From Margaritispora aquatica (Eukaryota; Ascomycota; Leotiomycetes; Helotiales; Discinellaceae): a DNA stretch of 64,000 nt. A program made the position numbers and the translations under genes. The notes under the pieces were generated by a model, which made no database searches, had not been told where the DNA came from, and saw only the letters and a list, made by a program, of their open reading frames with translations. How positions within the stretch are numbered: position 1 is the first letter of the stretch; every line of letters begins with the position of its first letter. Below, piece by piece: positions 36,437-48,103 of this stretch. The stretch is from NCBI GenBank assembly GCA_007644065.1, contig VJWN01000019.1, positions 558,001 to 622,000 of the forward strand, read 5' to 3'.

Positions 36437-36948
36437 TTAGTGCTTGCGGCCAAAGACCGATCGCTTGATAGGCACACCAACCGCAGCGCATTGTTCGGTT
36501 GCATAAGTAAGAGTGGCTATTTTCTCGTTAGCTTCCTTTCCCTTATCATTTCCACTAATTCCCTTTCTATTTCCTTATCCCTTGCTCCTGAGGAGGTTTT
36601 GAGGAAGAAATGAAAAGTAGGTAAACTTACTGGTGATATCATCCTCGCTACAAGTGGTCAAGACGCAAATCTCGACATCGTAGAAGAAGACGCTGTCGCC
36701 GCAGAGACAGGCGATGTCGGTGGATGCGCAGGCGGTGTTGACGTAGTTGTCTGAGAAGCAGGTTGTCTGTTTTGAGGAAGGGGAGTTGTTAGTATGGTCT
36801 CTCGTTTGGATTTGGGTGTGGAGAGTTGTTAAAGTAGGGTGGGAAAGAGGAGAGGAGAGGAGAGGAGACTAACAGGACAAGCTGGGAGTTGAGCCAACAC
36901 CGTGGAGGCGAGACCGAGGAGCGAGAGAGTGAGTGTTGACAACTGCAT
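36437..36948 (-). CDS. Small secreted CFEM-domain protein
   Basis: Three exons found by splice-site reading: 36948-36874, 36766-36631, 36531-36437, total 306 nt, 101 residues. A signal peptide (MQLSTLTLSLLGLASTVLAQ) is followed at once by the CFEM domain: LPACPTTCFSDNYVNTACA, DIACLCGDSVFFYDVEICVL, TTCSEDDIT and the last Cys in ATEQCAAVG. All eight cysteines and the Asp that ligates haem iron in characterised CFEM proteins (ACASTD-IACLCG region) are present. The chain ends 15 residues after the last Cys, with no Ser/Thr stalk or GPI signal, so it should be freely secreted. CFEM proteins act in haem/iron capture, adhesion or as effectors; which applies here is unknown. Intron 2 is 99 nt and its acceptor is AAG. 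Confidence 0.8.
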
Positions 36949-38856
36949 TTTGGAGAATTACTTTGGTTGATTTGTCTTGGGATGCGAATTTGGATGGATG
37001 TGTAGGCAAGATGATGAAGTGCTTGTGAGTACTGTAGGACAGAGATATCAAGCATCAAGGTGATCTGGAGCATATTATATACTTCTCAAATGCGGGGAAG
37101 TCTTGCACATGGTCTTAGTATCTGTTATATATGTCCGAGTATATCACTCTTCGGGCGTCATGCTGAGAGGAGGAGGATGAGGAGGAGGAGGAAGAGGAGG
37201 AGGAGAGAGAGAGGGGTGAGACTGATCTGGTCTTTGGGTTACTTTCTGGGGAAGAGCTCGGGTTTGGATACTGTTTCGTTCAAGTCCGTTGATAGATGGT
37301 CACGAGAGGAGCGGCTCCTGTCTTCCTTGAGAACGAGATTGGGATGAGGAAGTGCCGAGTGTGGGCATGTCAAGATAATCTTACAACTAGCTTTCGATGA
37401 ACGAGCTAACACAATGAGTTGCAGAGCTCAGAACCCGCAACCCAACAAACCCCAACCACGCAATCTAATATTTTGCTTGAATCTCTAGTCTTCACATCTC
37501 ATCAAAGTTGCTATCAGTTCTACAGAGAGAAAGAGGAATGAAGCGTCCGCTCGCCCTCAATACCTTCTTGAATTTCACCAAGTGCATAGCTACAACTCCA
37601 TACCTGCAACATTCACTCAATCGAAACAAGAATTTCATGTGATTCCCATGCCGAGCAAGCGTCTTGCAATTCTGCCCTACCTATGCTTCAGCGTCGTATC
37701 CACGCCCAGGAATCGATCGTGCTCCGTTCGTTTGCACACTGCATACATAACCTTCGGGAGCGGAGAGGAGGGTGGAGAAGTGTGGAGAACCTGGTCTTAT
37801 TTCCCCGGAGAGGGTGATATTGCTGACGCTCGTGGTCGGCAGTCAGCAATCATAAGGTAGGGACCTGGGTAAACATGAGTCGATGTGGTTGACTCAGCCA
37901 GAGATAGGTGAGTGTGCGAATTTGAATTTCGGCGAGACTAAATGTTCAATATAGGTTACTTCCTAAGTTCATTTCATTATAACTAGCATAAACTGCATTC
38001 AAGTATGGAAATTGAGGATTCCCTCGTACGGAGAGAGAGTAAAACGACTTATTGCTGAGACGATCAAGCTATACACCCCTTACAACACCCCACTATACTC
38101 CAGGATTCGCTTCCCCTGTCTCGGTCTCGGCTGCTTTCCCCTTTCCTTTCCCCAGTTCTCGTCCCGGCGATGCGCCTCATCGAGCCTCAACACCGGCCGA
38201 CCCCGCATCTCGACCTTGAGATGTCTGAGATGTTTGCTGTTATAAAGTTGGATTTATGAAGATGTGTACGTAGCTCAGATGAGGTGGTTCATGTGAAATC
38301 ACAAGCACGGAACTTGGAAACATGTGGCCGAGGCTTGGAGGGTGAGGAGAGGGGAGTTTGAGGAGAGGCCTCTTTGAGTTTTGATTGATGGATGCTTGGA
38401 GCTTGAGGAGAGAGTTCGGTAAGTTTGATGTATATCTCACTCTTAGGAAGTTATGGAACAGAAATTCATTGCTGTGCTCGATATTCAGGTCAAAATGGCA
38501 TGGGAATGTCTTCACGGTCACATGATTTCACCTCACCTTTCTATCCTTAGGTAGGTAGGTGGGTTATCTGTGAGGTAGAACACAGATATTCGCAATGAAA
38601 GAAACCAAGACGGCCACAGTTAGAGTATCTATGTTGACTTGTTGAGCAGCAAAGCTACGATAAATGGCTCGGGAATGTTGGTTGGTTGGTTGGTTTCAAG
38701 TGTCCTTCACTATGCTACCCGTGCAGGTCGAGGTGACTGCCTAAAATTCAGAGGTCGCCAATCTGAGTTATCAGTTCTCAATTCACTGGATTCTCTTTTG
38801 AGCATCAGTATTGAACACGGTAAGGAGCTTTGAGAAGAGTCTGTCCTTGAAGTCAA
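36949..38856. other. Intergenic, purine-rich tracts, no supported gene
   Basis: About 1.9 kb. A GGA/GAGG purine tract occurs near 37160-37210. Frames at 37582-37860 and 38012-38245 show no family resemblance. Short TAGGTAGG motifs lie near 38550. Confidence 0.45.
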
Positions 38857-39846
38857 ATGCCGGAACCAAGCCGACCAGAATTTGTCGACAATGACCTTGC
38901 CCTCGCGACAATCTTCGACCATATCCATAGCTATCTGCTCAATCAAAAGTACACTCCCTCAGAGACCGCAGGCGATGTGATATCCATCTTGAAACCTCTC
39001 ATGAACTCTCGGCAAAACCTAGACTACGTCTTCTACCTCTGGGGCAGCATCTTCCACCTCGCCAAGTCCTCACCACCCAAGTCCACTCACCAAGACCGCC
39101 TCCTCGATCTCATCACAGCCATCAGGTCCGCTCCTCCACTCTCTGCATCAAGCGAGATGATCGTCTGGCGACGCCATGTCTCGATCCAAACGCCGTGGAA
39201 GGGAATGCTCGGCTGGCAAGAAGTGTGGGAGACATTCGAAGCCGACGCGCCTCTCGATCCGCGCATGGAAGAGTTAGAGCACTACCAGAGCCCAGAGGAT
39301 GCTTCACGAGACTCTTGGGCGCCGGTGGATAAGCGCTTGCAAGTGTGGAGATCGCATCAGAAAACCGCGATGTCTGGTGAGGAATGGCGGAATTTGAATT
39401 CGTTGCTTGCGAGGGTTCACGCGATTCCACTTCTTGGTCATGAGGCTCCTGTTATGGATGTCGACTATTGCGGCTTAGCGGCGCTGAGGGAGGCGTTGGA
39501 AGAAGAGCTTTCGCTGAAAGGTTTCAATGATCTCTTGCCTGCCGCTTCAGAGTGGATTTTGCAGGCTGGGAAGGAAATATTGCTGAATAATAATGAGAGT
39601 CTATTTAAGTCCGTTGGGCCAGATATCGGTCTTGCGAAACGAACTCCTTGGAGTAGAGGTGTGCTTTTTGATGGGCCTATGGCGTTCTCGAGGGAGAGGT
39701 GGGAGTTTTGGAAGGGGAGATTTGCAGTTTTGAGTGAGAGGGAGGACCTCGATGAAGATACCAGGACTTGTGCTGTGAAAGCACGAGATGAGATGATCAG
39801 GACAGAGGAGCACTCCAAGGGAGTTGATACAAATGTCATCAATTAA
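38857..39846 (+). CDS. DUF3632 family protein
   Basis: Intronless, 329 residues, starting at the ATG at 38857 (MPEPSRPEFVDNDL). The layout matches the fungal DUF3632 family as I know it: an N-terminal helical part with YVFYLWGSIFHLAKSSP and DRLLDLITAIRS, a GWQEVWETFEADAPLD motif, EEWRNLNSLLARVHA in the middle, and a C-terminal ALREALEEE ... PAASEWILQAGKEI ... FSRERWEFWKGRFAVLSERE block. These proteins are soluble, alpha-helical and of unknown function; they are numerous in ascomycetes and variable between strains. Complete and undamaged. Confidence 0.75.
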   Translation: MPEPSRPEFVDNDLALATIFDHIHSYLLNQKYTPSETAGDVISILKPLMNSRQNLDYVFYLWGSIFHLAKSSPPKSTHQDRLLDLITAIRSAPPLSASSEMIVWRRHVSIQTPWKGMLGWQEVWETFEADAPLDPRMEELEHYQSPEDASRDSWAPVDKRLQVWRSHQKTAMSGEEWRNLNSLLARVHAIPLLGHEAPVMDVDYCGLAALREALEEELSLKGFNDLLPAASEWILQAGKEILLNNNESLFKSVGPDIGLAKRTPWSRGVLFDGPMAFSRERWEFWKGRFAVLSEREDLDEDTRTCAVKARDEMIRTEEHSKGVDTNVIN

Positions 39847-39919
39847 GGTAGCTTCACAGAGCAAGCCGGCTTCAATCATAAAATTCTACATAAACAATTT
39901 CTAAGATGTCCATACTCTT

Positions 39920-40276
39920 TCATGATTCCTGCTCGCAATCCTCAGCATAACAAAATGGACTAGTGAACCAAGGGTGGCATAATAACCCTGTCGCTGTCCA
40001 CTTTTCATACATGTTGTACTTGAATGCTTTTTGAAGCAGGTCCAAGAACATAACGGCCTCCTGTTCCGAGATCATGTATCGACATCGGGGGAAATCCTGT
40101 GCATGATGTCGTAGCCATCTGCAAACACATTCACCCCAAGGATCTGATCCTATCAAGTGACCCTCGTGAAATTTGTCGCTCCCGCTTGCGATCCTATTGA
40201 CACGATCTTCAAGATCACCTGCTTTCACCGTAGGAGATTTGCTGATAGGTATAGGAATTGTGGAGCATAATTGCGA
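39920..40276 (-). pseudogene. 3' fragment of an SRPK-like kinase
   Basis: Only the C-terminal end of a kinase catalytic domain is present. It reads from about 40276 (REYSQLCSTIPIPISKSPT) through DPWGECVCRWL and FLDLLQKAFKYNMYEKWTAT to GLLCHPWFTS and a stop at 39920. The end of the C-lobe (LLQK-FKY-M-EKW-A--LL-HPWF) matches the end of the damaged kinase at 41316-42813 (FFRKMWKYDMEKRWSASRLL-CHPWF), so the two are related copies. No start, ATP site or catalytic loop lies upstream within the next kilobase. A TTTCAG-AG acceptor near 40278 may mark an old intron edge. I read it as a truncated relic. Confidence 0.6.
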
Positions 40277-41315
40277 GTACTCTCTGAAACTGGTATGATT
40301 TCTTCACATACTAGTTCCCACTTACGGCGGGACATTAAACAGTTGGTCTCAAACTTGCACTCTTGCCTCGCAGGATCAAATACAGTGCCGCAATGAGAGA
40401 AAAGGGAAACAAACCTTTGATTGCTGCTTCCATCTCTTATCGTGCATCGACAAGTCTGTCATTGCAGGGTAGCATTGACGGGTGCCATATCGATCATCAG
40501 ACTATCATTCATTGTGTTGATGATAATATGAGGTGAAGAGAGATCAACTTGATGACGCGAAGCTTATAATCCCGAACTAACCCCTCCTGAAAATCAAGAT
40601 TGCATTCGTAGCACCAATCAACCTAAAGATCAGAAATTCCAACGACCCTTCCCAAATTGAAATTCGCTCGGCTATTCTACCCCACCCCCTTTTTTGTTCA
40701 CCTTCCGAGATGCATCACATGTTTGGGATGATGACTTCAGCACCTTGACTTCAAATAAAGTACTAAAACTAATAAATATGAGAAAATGGTATCAAGGGTA
40801 ACTACCGTTTAAAATGATAGGCTTGGCTAAAGTCGTAGTCTCAAGATCGGATGCTTGACAGAGTAAGTATTTTGCCACCTGGATGCACTTCCCAAGGCTT
40901 ATGTCGCTTAGATAGGTGCTAGAGAGTTCCATGTTTCATTGGCAACTGATGGTAGTCGAGTTCGATCAAGAGAAAAATCGTCCATGGAAGTTTACACTAT
41001 CAGCTAGCCTTTGCCAAACTATATCAACATACCTTAGAGAGACATAGAATTTCCGGCATCTCTACCATGCAAGCCTTGACTGACAACACCTACAGCGCAA
41101 TAGGAACACCTATCCCCTCGACGAATTGAAATGACATGAAATCAGTCAATGATCAAAAGGAAAAATTGGAACTTGAATTTTGAGCAGGTATTAATGAATC
41201 TATAATAGCAGCATCAGAATGTCCTTACAGTGCAAGTTTCCACCCTCGCTCCCACAATCAGGTTCTGTAAATCATACCCTACTTAACCTCAAGAACACAT
41301 CTCAACAGAGAGAAT
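40277..41315. other. Intergenic between kinase relics
   Basis: About 1 kb, AT-rich, without recognisable kinase or other coding sequence on either strand. Confidence 0.5.
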
Positions 41316-42813
41316 TTATCTCTTGAACTTCTTCAAAACTCCATCATACAGTCTCTGCGCCCATGTACTTGTCTCAAAGTCCTCAGAAAACCAAGGGTGA
41401 CACAACAAGCGGGACGCAGACCACCGCTTTTCCATATCGTACTTCCACATCTTACGAAAGAAATAACCAACATTTCTGCCTCATACACTGAGATGGTAGT
41501 CTCAAATGAAACGAGTCTTTTGACCCAATTTCCAAGCGTAAGCAAAATCCACACAGTATTGTTCTCGCACTGTTCTGAGCCCCATGGCCTGAGTTCATTC
41601 CTCCCATCTCTGAATGCACGAACAGTGTCTTCCAGTGTTGCTGCCTCGCGATCGATCAATGGAATATCTTCTGTATCTTGTTGTAAATTTTCGTTTGTAC
41701 TACTAGAGACAGAAAGGACCCAACAACTTCTCAATCTGCCAGTCGATCTCTTGAGGAGCACCAACCATTCCTCTGAAGACTTGATCACCAGATCTCAGCT
41801 GCCAGATTAAAGTTCCTACAGCCCACATATCAGCCTTCTTGCCATCGAATTGTTCCTCGTTGGGGAATTCAGGTGGACATGAGGAATATGCAGTGTATAA
41901 AGTTTCTGGCTGCCGATTTGCAAGGTATGCTGTTCCGAAGTCGATCAATCTGATATTTCCATTACGGTATGGTAGCAAGCGTAACATGTTAACACCGAGA
42001 TAAATGAATTCTGAACCATGCCGAGATTCTTGTTGGTGAAGGAGGCTTCGACTTTGCCCTTTACAGGCTTTCCCAAGATTTTCATAATCTCGTTCTGAGA
42101 CAGGGCGTCCAAGTACTGGCATTCTAGGTCGCACAGTACATTGGCACTGGTCAGATCTCCATGAACAACTTGAATTTCTAGATTCACAATGCGTTAATAA
42201 CATCTTGTTAGACAGTGAATTCGCCAGAACACTTGCCTTCGGAATGCAAGAAGCTCACAGTCTGCCGAACCTGCATCGCAACTCGCTTCGCAGCCTCGAG
42301 AGTCAAAGGTGCATGACCAAACTTATGAAGGTATCCTCTTCCAAGTTGCGCAATACTTGGACCTCCAACTCGCGAAACGATACAGAGATGTCGCCCATTG
42401 ACTCCAGTAATCCAGAAATGTTGGAGAGGCAGATCGATAAATTCTCCGCCTCCGAATCCGTTCCGCCTCTCCTTGATATGCTCTCTGATCGTGATGTCTG
42501 TAGCCAATGCCCTCTCGGAAGCATCTGCCTTCACAACCTTAATAGCTACATATTTCTGACGTGAGTCTGATGTATCAACTGCCAGCCAGACGGTGGACAG
42601 TCCCCCAGCACCAAGTTTGTGAAGCCCAGTGAAGTGTTCACCAAGTTGGTCTCCAAGGTTAACTGGATGAAACCCACCCAACTTGTATCCTTCTACATCC
42701 TCAGCTGTGTCAAATTTGTAACCCAGGAAGAGGTAATTGCGCTCACTTCCCATGTAGCCTTCCATAATTTGAGGTTTATCTGTCGTTACGATCTCCCGAT
42801 ACCTGATTGACAT
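41316..42813 (-). pseudogene. SRPK-like protein kinase with frame breaks
   Basis: Reads as an SR-protein kinase-like gene from MSIRYREIV at 42813. It has EGYKLGGFHPVNLGDQL and the glycine loop LGAGGLSTVWLAVD, the VAIKV lysine, LTLEAAKRVAMQ, the catalytic loop VVHGDLTSANVL (HGD in place of HRD/HTD), IRLIDFGTAYLA (DFG), the APE region as CPPEFP, DMWAVGTLIWQL, and the end KMWKYDMEKRWSASRLLCHP, with stop near 41316. A GC-AG intron (AG-GCAAGT donor near 42232) can join the first two blocks. Further down, frame changes near 42030, 41710 and 41470 have no convincing introns. At 41470 one missing base would explain the shift inside a conserved helix. An intron-rich functional gene is possible but less likely. 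Confidence 0.55.
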
Positions 42814-45800
42814 TTTAGATGATTCGTCAGCTGCCAAACTCTGTTATGTTGTTGCTTCGGTTGAACTCTATCAATGAAAGTTTTGCGCTTGACTTACCTT
42901 AAATAAGCATCAAGAAAGAAAGAAATTCACCAGCAAATTTAGCGAGTAGGTCGAAATCTGAAACCACGCATTCGCCTTTGAGTCAACAATAACTCTTTTG
43001 TCTCAAGAAAATTTGGTTTCATAGGGCGAAAAGATATTTCCCGGCCTTTCAGAAGCTCTTTGGCAACATATCTGCCAACATTGCATCTTAGCAACGAACC
43101 CTAAACACTTTTCATTTCATCTTTCATCTCGCGCAGCTTCACCACTACAAACCTGCAGATGAGATCGCGATCTGCAGTCCCTCTTCTTGCTCAAGTAAGC
43201 AGAGCACAGACACGTTAATCAATACGCCCTTGATGAATTTTCCAACATGTCAGAAGTCAATGCTTCCGGCTTAGCATGGAGACGTTTTGCCAAACCCCTA
43301 TCGACTCCGCCTTCAGATCCCCCGTTGACTCCATGGTCGAATTCCATGCCAAATCCTCGTCCAAATGTCATGGCAACGCCACGGTCATCCGCAAACTCGT
43401 TCTCACCCACCTCCATCTTCATTTCTCTCAATGGATGGCTTGTTCAGATTGTGTGGACCATTGCATGGCCTACAGATCAGAAAGTACACGACTTCTAGGA
43501 AGAAAGTGCTGTTGTGGTTTAGGCTCTATTGCAAGATGGCACGAGAGGTTGAATCGTTCACTCAGTTATCACTTGACGCATGAATTATGTTTGAAAGCAA
43601 AACTTCTGACTAGTTTTCCCCACCAAAATTGGATAAGAAGCTATTTTATCATAACAATTAAACCATTGCCAGCCAGCTTCGCTGAAGTGAAACTCATGAT
43701 TTGGTGCTTAATTAGTTTACCTCTCTGTTTCTAATGTCATCACACGATACACATTTGGTGATTGTGCCCTAAGTATCTGAAAACAATATTTGATACGGAT
43801 CCTTAGCCACTGCAATTGAAATATGTGATCATAAATACATACAGTTATTCTACAAGGTCACGAGAGAGTAGGCAAGATCAAACCAAATCCTTCGCAGCTT
43901 GCTTGCTAACATTCCATTTCTATTAAAGCTACAGTCATTTTACTTGAAGGAATTCTTTGGGTCAAGCCGTGCTTCAATCTCTACAGTATTATATGATATC
44001 TTGTAAAATTATATTATTTCCCCCTGAATAATTAATTTTCAGCTTCTCAAGTGTTTACCGTTCATTCATCGCATAGGATGAATGTATACAAGTATGCTTC
44101 CTACACAAAATTACTGTATCTTGCGTTACAAGACTTCTCTCTATCAGTCTGATAAGTACCAAGCTACCACTATCGATCAGACCAATCCCTTCAACCTTAT
44201 CTTGACCAACATCGACAGCTTCCCCTTCCTGTGGAACACAACATAAAGCGTGTACTTTATTACAAACGACTTAGATTCGTACCAATTCCTGCTCATCCCC
44301 AAGCCCATAAAGACAGAAAACATGGCGATCTCTCAGAACTAGAAGAGGTCACTTCTTCATGAAAGTATTCGCACTGGTGGTGCGCAAAGCAGAGTATACG
44401 TTCGCGATGACCCGCACTTCACGATAGACTCTGGCCATGTGTCCGAGAGCGGACATGTATATGCTGGCCCTTTTCCATTTAACAAACCAATGAAAACCGA
44501 GAATATGGCCACATCGCGACCTTGGAAGCGACCTAGTGTCGTTTTCTTTAGACACACCGGCAAGGAAGACTACTACCGGAACTCGAATCAACGTAGCTAA
44601 AATTGTCGATTCAAGGCACGCACCTTATCTCATAAACATTCATCACCAATTCAAGTATCACTGCTCGTCTCGGACCCGTTTACTGGTGTGTGACTGCAGA
44701 TGTGTACTGTACCTCTCTGGTGAATCAAGGTTTATATTACAAACAAGGTGGACATATCCATGTAGACTGGTACAACGGAACTACCACCACCACCTTGGAA
44801 CGACGGGTTCTAGAGCATTGGACAGGATAGGCCTCCCGTGATGAAATCTAGCAGATAGTAAGACACGCACTCGCCTTCGGCATGCTGATAACGTGTCTTG
44901 CAACCTTCGCTTAGATCGCCCTCCTACGTACCTGCAACTGAGGCACTTGTGGAAGACTGAACTATTTGGTAGCAAGGCCTCGTTGATCATCATCCAGTAT
45001 GGGAAGATACACCTTGCTAGCTGACGAGTAGGCAAAGTTTGGAGGACAAGTGCATGTCGTAGGGATATTAGCATGATGCCACATTGAAATTGGGAATGGA
45101 TATTGGGAGCGTGACGATTCTGGGCCGTTTGGGGGGTTGGATGAGCGTGGAGAGTTTTTGGCTTTGACATGCCATAGAATGCTGAGGCAAATGAGAATAA
45201 AGATTCAAACTGCATCTTAAAATCTCAATCAACAGACTTACCACCTCTTTCCTTCGAATCGATGAACCCATCCAAGCCCCCTCTCTAACTGCCCAAGTAC
45301 TCACCTCCCCCGCCTTAGGGTCCGCCAAGCAGTCTATCAACTACCCAGGCAGCTAGAGAAAGAGAAATCTCTAGAGCCATCACCATTGTGACCTCGGCTT
45401 TCAATGTCTTTGTTGATTTCAAACGTGATACTCAAGGTGGAGGGACACACAACACATCGCTAGTCTAGCGTAAGCGAAGAGCTCCGTGGGTACTGCAAGC
45501 AGCATTGATAACGACAATATTAGTAGCAGCCATACGAGGTGTACAACACACAAGCGAGAAGCATGAAAGTCAAATTTAAGATTTCAGAATAGAGACAGAA
45601 ATGACATAACATAGAATGCGCAGTAACAACACGTTCTCTTCCCTTAAAAAAATCTATTTCTACCTAACTAACCTATCTCTCTCTTTCCCTCCCTCTATCC
45701 ACAGCAAGCGATCCTTCTACCTTTTCCCATTGTGAATTGCCTGCATGCATGCATACTCACTCGACTCTACCCACGTATACAAGAAGACAAAAACATTATT

Positions 45801-46330
45801 TTCTCCGCCATCACCATCACCATCACCATCATTAACTTTAATGCCGACCAACAGAAAAGGACAGCAACATGATGAAGTGAAGCGAACAAGAACAAGAACA
45901 AGAACAAGAACAAGAACAAGAAGAAGAAGAAGAAGAAGAAGAAGAAGAAGAAGAAGAAGAAGAAGAAGAAGAAGAAGAAGAAGAAGAAGAAGAAGAAGAA
46001 GAAGAAGAAGAAGAAGAAGAAGAAGAAGAAAAATAACGTAACATGATCATCATAAAAGACAACAAACAGCTTTAAAGCCAAAAAAACGGCACAATAGAAT
46101 ATCCGCGCCCTGCGCAAAGCCAATATATTCTTCATCTCCCTAACATACTCCTCCTCCGCCTCCTACTCTCCGCCACCACAAAGCCTCCACGCCATCAAAG
46201 CATCCACCAAGAAACCTCCCGCCCAATTCAACCCAATAAATGCAACAACGCTGATCGCTATCACTGCATCTAATGTACAGAAGTGAATAACAACAATAGA
46301 AGCAGGCAGGCACTGCGGACACGGCATCGT
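42814..46330. other. Long gene-poor region
   Basis: About 3.5 kb without a supported gene. Frames at 43219-43734 and 44349-45340 have no recognisable motif, signal peptide with splice partner, or family resemblance. The region contains a strong (AAGAAC)n-(AAG)n microsatellite at 45884-46030, and its right edge holds the noxB 3' untranslated region. Confidence 0.45.
45884..46030. repeat. Compound (AAGAAC)n-(AAG)n microsatellite
   Basis: Begins with several AAGAAC hexamers, then about 35 to 40 uninterrupted AAG/GAA triplets ending AAGAAAAATAACG. It reads as poly-Arg, poly-Glu or poly-Lys in one direction and poly-Ser, poly-Phe or poly-Leu in the other, so open frames across it are artefacts. 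It lies about 300 bases beyond the noxB stop codon. Confidence 0.95.
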
Positions 46331-48103
46331 TTAAAAGTTTTCTTTGCCCCAATTGAACGCGAAGCCTGTATCAATATTAGCAAACCAAATCATCAATCCA
46401 CACAAGTAAATGAAACTTACCAGGCTCCGTGTACATATTACACTTGATATGCAGCTGACTACCCAACACCTTGGGCCCACAGAAGAACACACCCGCCTCC
46501 GCAGGACTGTGAATCTTTCGGATACTCTTGAACACCATATCCCAATTCGGTCGTCCGAAGTTGGTTGGTGCTCGGAGACCAGTGATGGCATCGCGGTCCG
46601 CATTCGCGTCGTTGATCATGATGTTTGTCGCATCATCGACCTTGATCTTGGCTGTGAGATATGTGTGGATTTCAATGTGATTGTCCATATCCTGGGCCTC
46701 AATAGCGAGCAGTAAAGATCTGAACCATTCGAAGGAACCGAAATCACGGCAAATCCAGAAGAAATAGACCTTGCGGAGACGAGTCTTCTTTTGTGGGTAG
46801 TTCATCCTGTACCAGATAGATTTCAAAATAGAGGCGAATGGAGTAACACCGATACCGGCACCGCAAAGGAGGGCGATCTCAAACTTGAAGACATCTTCTG
46901 AAGCGGAACCGAATGGACCATCGATATAAACACGGGGTAAGATTCTTCGAATTGCTGGATCAACCCCATCGGCTCCTGCGGCATTCTTGTTGACACTGAC
47001 GACCTGAGACGCATCCTTCTTCTCGCCTCTTGGCTTATCCAATTCGCATCCAAGAGCTTTTCCAACAGCTTTCGTGAAATCTCCGACCATTCTCATGTGG
47101 ATTGAGATGTAATCCTCCTCAGGGGCGGAAGTGAGAGTGAAAGGATGATATTGCCACACAGAAACCTCAGGACAGCAAAAGAAGATGTACTGGCCAGCTC
47201 TCGTCTTGGTGTTCTCCTTCTTGATCTGGATCTCGCAAACGTTACTGGGATGTTGAACAACCTTGGAAATATATGTCTTGTGCTTTCCACGGATCTCTCG
47301 GGCAATTCTCTCCATGAGATAAATATATCCACCATACATCCAGTACTGCCAGAAGACTCCAATGGCGCTTGATCCAACGCTGACGCAAAATGGAGCAAAA
47401 TCGGGTTGAATCATACAGAAAGCACCGTGGATGGACCAGAAGAAGAAGAATACCACAAACATGTGATGGGTGTACCAGAAGCGCTCGAAATTGGCTCGTC
47501 TCGCCTTTTCGACAGAAGTGGCCACCATACACATCAATGCCACCAACATGATGTATCCAGTCCATCCTGGTCCACTGACAAAGTTGGCCAACAGCCATCC
47601 ACCAATTCCTAGGTTGTTCTTAGCTGAAATCTGGGCGAAGTTGTTCCAATGGGCGATCGTGTGAACCCAGGAGAAAAAGACAATGGACCATGCTGTGGTC
47701 TTGTGGAAAGTAATATTCTTGTCGAATTGAATGATGCCATTAAGAGGTGTTTGACGCCCTAGAGAAATAAGGGTCCTGCAAACAGGGAATAAAATCATAG
47801 CCACATCGAAATGTAATGTCAACGCCGCTGCTCTTGCTGTCGGATATGTAAGACCAAAAGTACTCCTCGCAAGCGTAAGATTGTCCTTGATCTGGTAGTT
47901 CATGAAACCGAAGGAAAACACCATAAGATGAATGCCAGCGAAGACGAAGACAAAGCTGCATAGAATTAGCCATGTATTCTCTACGAGACTTACAACAAAA
48001 CCCACAATCTCCTGTAACCTTCGTTCACCATCCACCTGTCGAATCGTTCACGCATATTGAGTTCCTTAGGCCTCTCACCACTCATCTCTCCCGACATCAA
48101 CAT
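46331..48103 (-). CDS. noxB: NADPH oxidase B (NoxB/Nox2)
   Basis: Membrane flavocytochrome that makes superoxide for differentiation, septal pores and, in plant pathogens, penetration. Exons 48103-47994, 47955-46421, 46365-46331, 1680 nt, 559 residues. Assigned to the B class by RFDRWMVNEGYRRLWVL and LHFDVAMILFPVCRTLISLG with RQTPLNGIIQFDKNITFHK. Haem His residues are in WVHTIAHWNNF and WYTHHMFVVFFF, with SIHGAFCM. The FAD motif is HPFTLTSAPEEDYISIHMR; the NADPH motifs are CGAGIGVTPFASILK and VFFCGPKVLG. It ends NWGKENF. Intron 1 is only 38 nt, but splicing it restores the conserved RRLWVLF-FVFVFAG join. The start is uncertain: 48103 (MLMSGEMSGERP) or another Met near it. An alternative ATG at 48122 would need a further small intron. 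Confidence 0.93.

Noticed and set aside
43219..43734. Overlapping frames on both strands
   Set aside because: Pro/Ser-rich or unstructured, no conserved motif, no splice partner found.
44349..44841. Short frames that look protein-like in places
   Set aside because: No start context, no family, and frames on both strands overlap.
45767..46135. Open frames of poly-Arg, poly-Phe and poly-Ser
   Set aside because: They are translations of the AAG microsatellite on both strands.
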